Positions 63,093 to 64,000 of a stretch of DNA of 64,000 nt are shown one piece after another (the first letter of the stretch is position 1; every line of letters starts with the position of its first letter). The DNA is from Vibrio tapetis subsp. tapetis (lineage in GTDB: Bacteria; Pseudomonadota; Gammaproteobacteria; Enterobacterales; Vibrionaceae). The translations under genes and the position numbers were made by a program. Under the pieces are notes generated by a model that worked only from the letters and a program-made list of their open reading frames with translations, ran no database searches and had not been told where the DNA came from. The stretch covers positions 1,302,001 to 1,366,000 of the forward strand of contig NZ_LT960612.1 in the NCBI RefSeq assembly GCF_900233005.1, given 5' to 3'.

Positions 63093-63158
63093 ATGATTCC
63101 ATCAGCGGTTCTTGTTCATGTCCCAGATGTAGAAAAAGGGCTTGAATTGAGCTACTAA
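63093..63158 (+). pseudogene. VOC-family gene fragment (first 21 codons)
   Basis: After a good ribosome site (GGAG) the frame reads MIPSAVLVHVPDVEKGLE, the start of a VOC/glyoxalase-like protein, and then ends LSY-stop where copy 3 of the motif begins. The rest of the gene is absent. The stop codon itself is the TAA of TAACGGGACAC. Confidence 0.65.
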
Positions 63159-63183
63159 CGGGACACACACCAAATATTTTGGT
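63147..63183 (+). repeat. GGGACACAC motif, copy 3, with hairpin
   Basis: Contains TAACGGGACACACAC (63156-63170) and directly after it a small perfect hairpin, ACCAAA-TAT-TTTGGT (63169-63183). The first 24 bases repeat copy 1 with one difference. The conserved strand plus adjacent hairpin is reminiscent of ends used by HUH (Y1) transposases. Confidence 0.85.
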
Positions 63184-63543
63184 GAGAGTGTCGAAAGGAG
63201 TCATGATTGCAGGGCTTGAAATCATCACGCGAACATTTCAGTGGCGATTGGAATCAACTCCCCTTTATGCTTGTTAACTTGGAGCTCTGTGAATAAGTGT
63301 ACGCTTAAGCAACTAAGAGTTAGCACATTGTTTAAGGCAAGTAATTGTTAAATAGGCTTTAGGTTAGTGGAGTAATTAGGCTAGTGCCATTTGGAAATAA
63401 TACTTCAAGTCGTTATAAACTCATTTAGCGGGAACCAAAGCTTTTCTCTAAATATAAATTATAAATTAATAATTTTAGGCCATTCGATAAAGGCTGTAGG
63501 TTGGACGCTCTTTATTTAACATCATAGGGCAGGAAGCTAATCA
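63184..63543. other. Non-coding stretch before the dioxygenase gene
   Basis: About 360 AT-rich bases without a convincing gene. A 24-codon frame at 63202 has no family resemblance. The last part (around 63445-63540) is very AT-rich and probably holds the promoter of the dioxygenase-like gene. Confidence 0.3.
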
Positions 63544-64000
63544 ATGGAAAAGAGTAAAGGATTGACGAGAGAGCAAATCAAGCGTTTTCACCGAGATGGC
63601 TATTTAGGGCGATTACCGAGGTTCGTAAATGTCGAATTAATTCAAGATGTTTTAATGGAGGTTAGGGAGATAGCTCAAAGCCCAGAGCCTCATCCCCTGT
63701 ATGGTCGTTATTCTGTCCGGGATTGGCATTTAGTATCGACGGAAATTAAAGAGTTGATCACAGATTCAGCTTTGATCCCACAGCTACAGTCTTTAATTGG
63801 AGGCGATTTAGCTCTTTGGCGCTCAAAAATTTTTCACAAGAAATCTGGAGAAAACGGTACAGGTTGGCACCAAGAGTGGGGGGGATTTTGATGGTGAAGA
63901 AATTGGCAATAATAAGCCTAGTTTAAGGCCCAAACAAGAAAGGCGGGATCGTTGGTGGAATTTAACTGTTTGGGTCGCTCTTACTGATGTTGAGCTTGAT
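63544..64000 (+). pseudogene. Phytanoyl-CoA dioxygenase-like gene, frameshifted, right end off window
   Basis: The start MEKSKGLTREQIKRFHRDGYLGRLPRFV matches the PhyH family of Fe(II)/2-oxoglutarate oxygenases. The iron site begins in GTGWHQEW, with His-x-Glu where most members have His-x-Asp. A run of seven G at 63878-63884 throws the frame; with six G it continues as WGDFDGEEIGNNKPSLRPKQERRDRWWNLTVWVALTDVELD to the window edge, which is the expected next part. The gene is either mutated or mis-sequenced at the homopolymer. Substrate unknown. Confidence 0.75.

Overview
The window looks like a piece of a Vibrio-type gammaproteobacterial chromosome. The evidence is the gene families and their combinations: a MalS-like periplasmic amylase beside a porin, YeeX, YceH and YpeA homologues, a Blc lipocalin, a UhpABC/AfuABC sugar-phosphate locus, and an FtsZ-derived protein whose core matches proteobacterial FtsZ. 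The accessory, catabolic flavour would suit a second chromosome, but that is inference. I see no rRNA, tRNA, CRISPR array or replication origin.

Layout. 1-2.4 kb: peptide/nickel-type ABC importer (partial) behind a Fur-box-like palindrome. 2.5-7.8 kb: ABC exporter broken by an in-frame stop, M3 peptidase, HD-GYP phosphodiesterase. 7.9-13.5 kb: malS-like amylase, DUF2057 protein with a hexanucleotide repeat, porin, aldo/keto reductase. 13.6-21.4 kb: OmpV-like protein, then a seven-gene envelope operon (periplasmic protein, LolD-like ATPase, FtsX-like permease, LolA-like protein, beta-barrel, LytS-like kinase, LytTR regulator) in which the LolA-like gene and the regulator are frameshifted. 21.6-25.9 kb: RND efflux pair. 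26-32.5 kb: small genes, then a regulator-kinase-orphan binding protein operon divergent from a glucose-type PTS permease, with an ordered operator array between them. 32.7-40.7 kb: uhpABC plus afuABC, a hexose-phosphate sensing and uptake locus. 41-44 kb: nucleoside transporter and a complete IS4-family element. 44-51.2 kb: small single-function genes (P-loop kinase, GFA, GNATs, methyltransferase, lipocalin, APH-like, EamA, maltose O-acetyltransferase). 51.3-54.6 kb: orphan MalE paralogue and a cytoplasmic amylase broken by a 16-bp tandem duplication. 54.7-57.5 kb: small conserved genes, with yceH frameshifted.

57.9-60.5 kb is the most interesting part. A TIR-like effector gene (PF10137 type) is followed by a gene for an FtsZ paralogue. 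The paralogue keeps the GTPase loops and the T7 loop, lacks the usual C-terminal tail, and carries a new C-terminal domain with a coiled coil. The pair is AT-rich and sits next to mobile-element debris. I propose it as a candidate undescribed conflict or defence system in which the FtsZ-like protein may be a decoy or sensor for agents that attack division.

60.5-63.5 kb is a scrapyard of gene fragments (DJ-1/PfpI, IS66 tnpC, VOC). Each ends at or near a copy of a short motif containing GGGACACAC, which suggests an unrecognised mobile or recombinogenic repeat. The window ends in a phytanoyl-CoA dioxygenase-like gene frameshifted at a run of seven G.

Six genes carry a single inactivating lesion: one stop, four one-base indels and one 16-bp duplication. 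That many in one window means either assembly errors or a genome undergoing decay; the sequence alone cannot decide.
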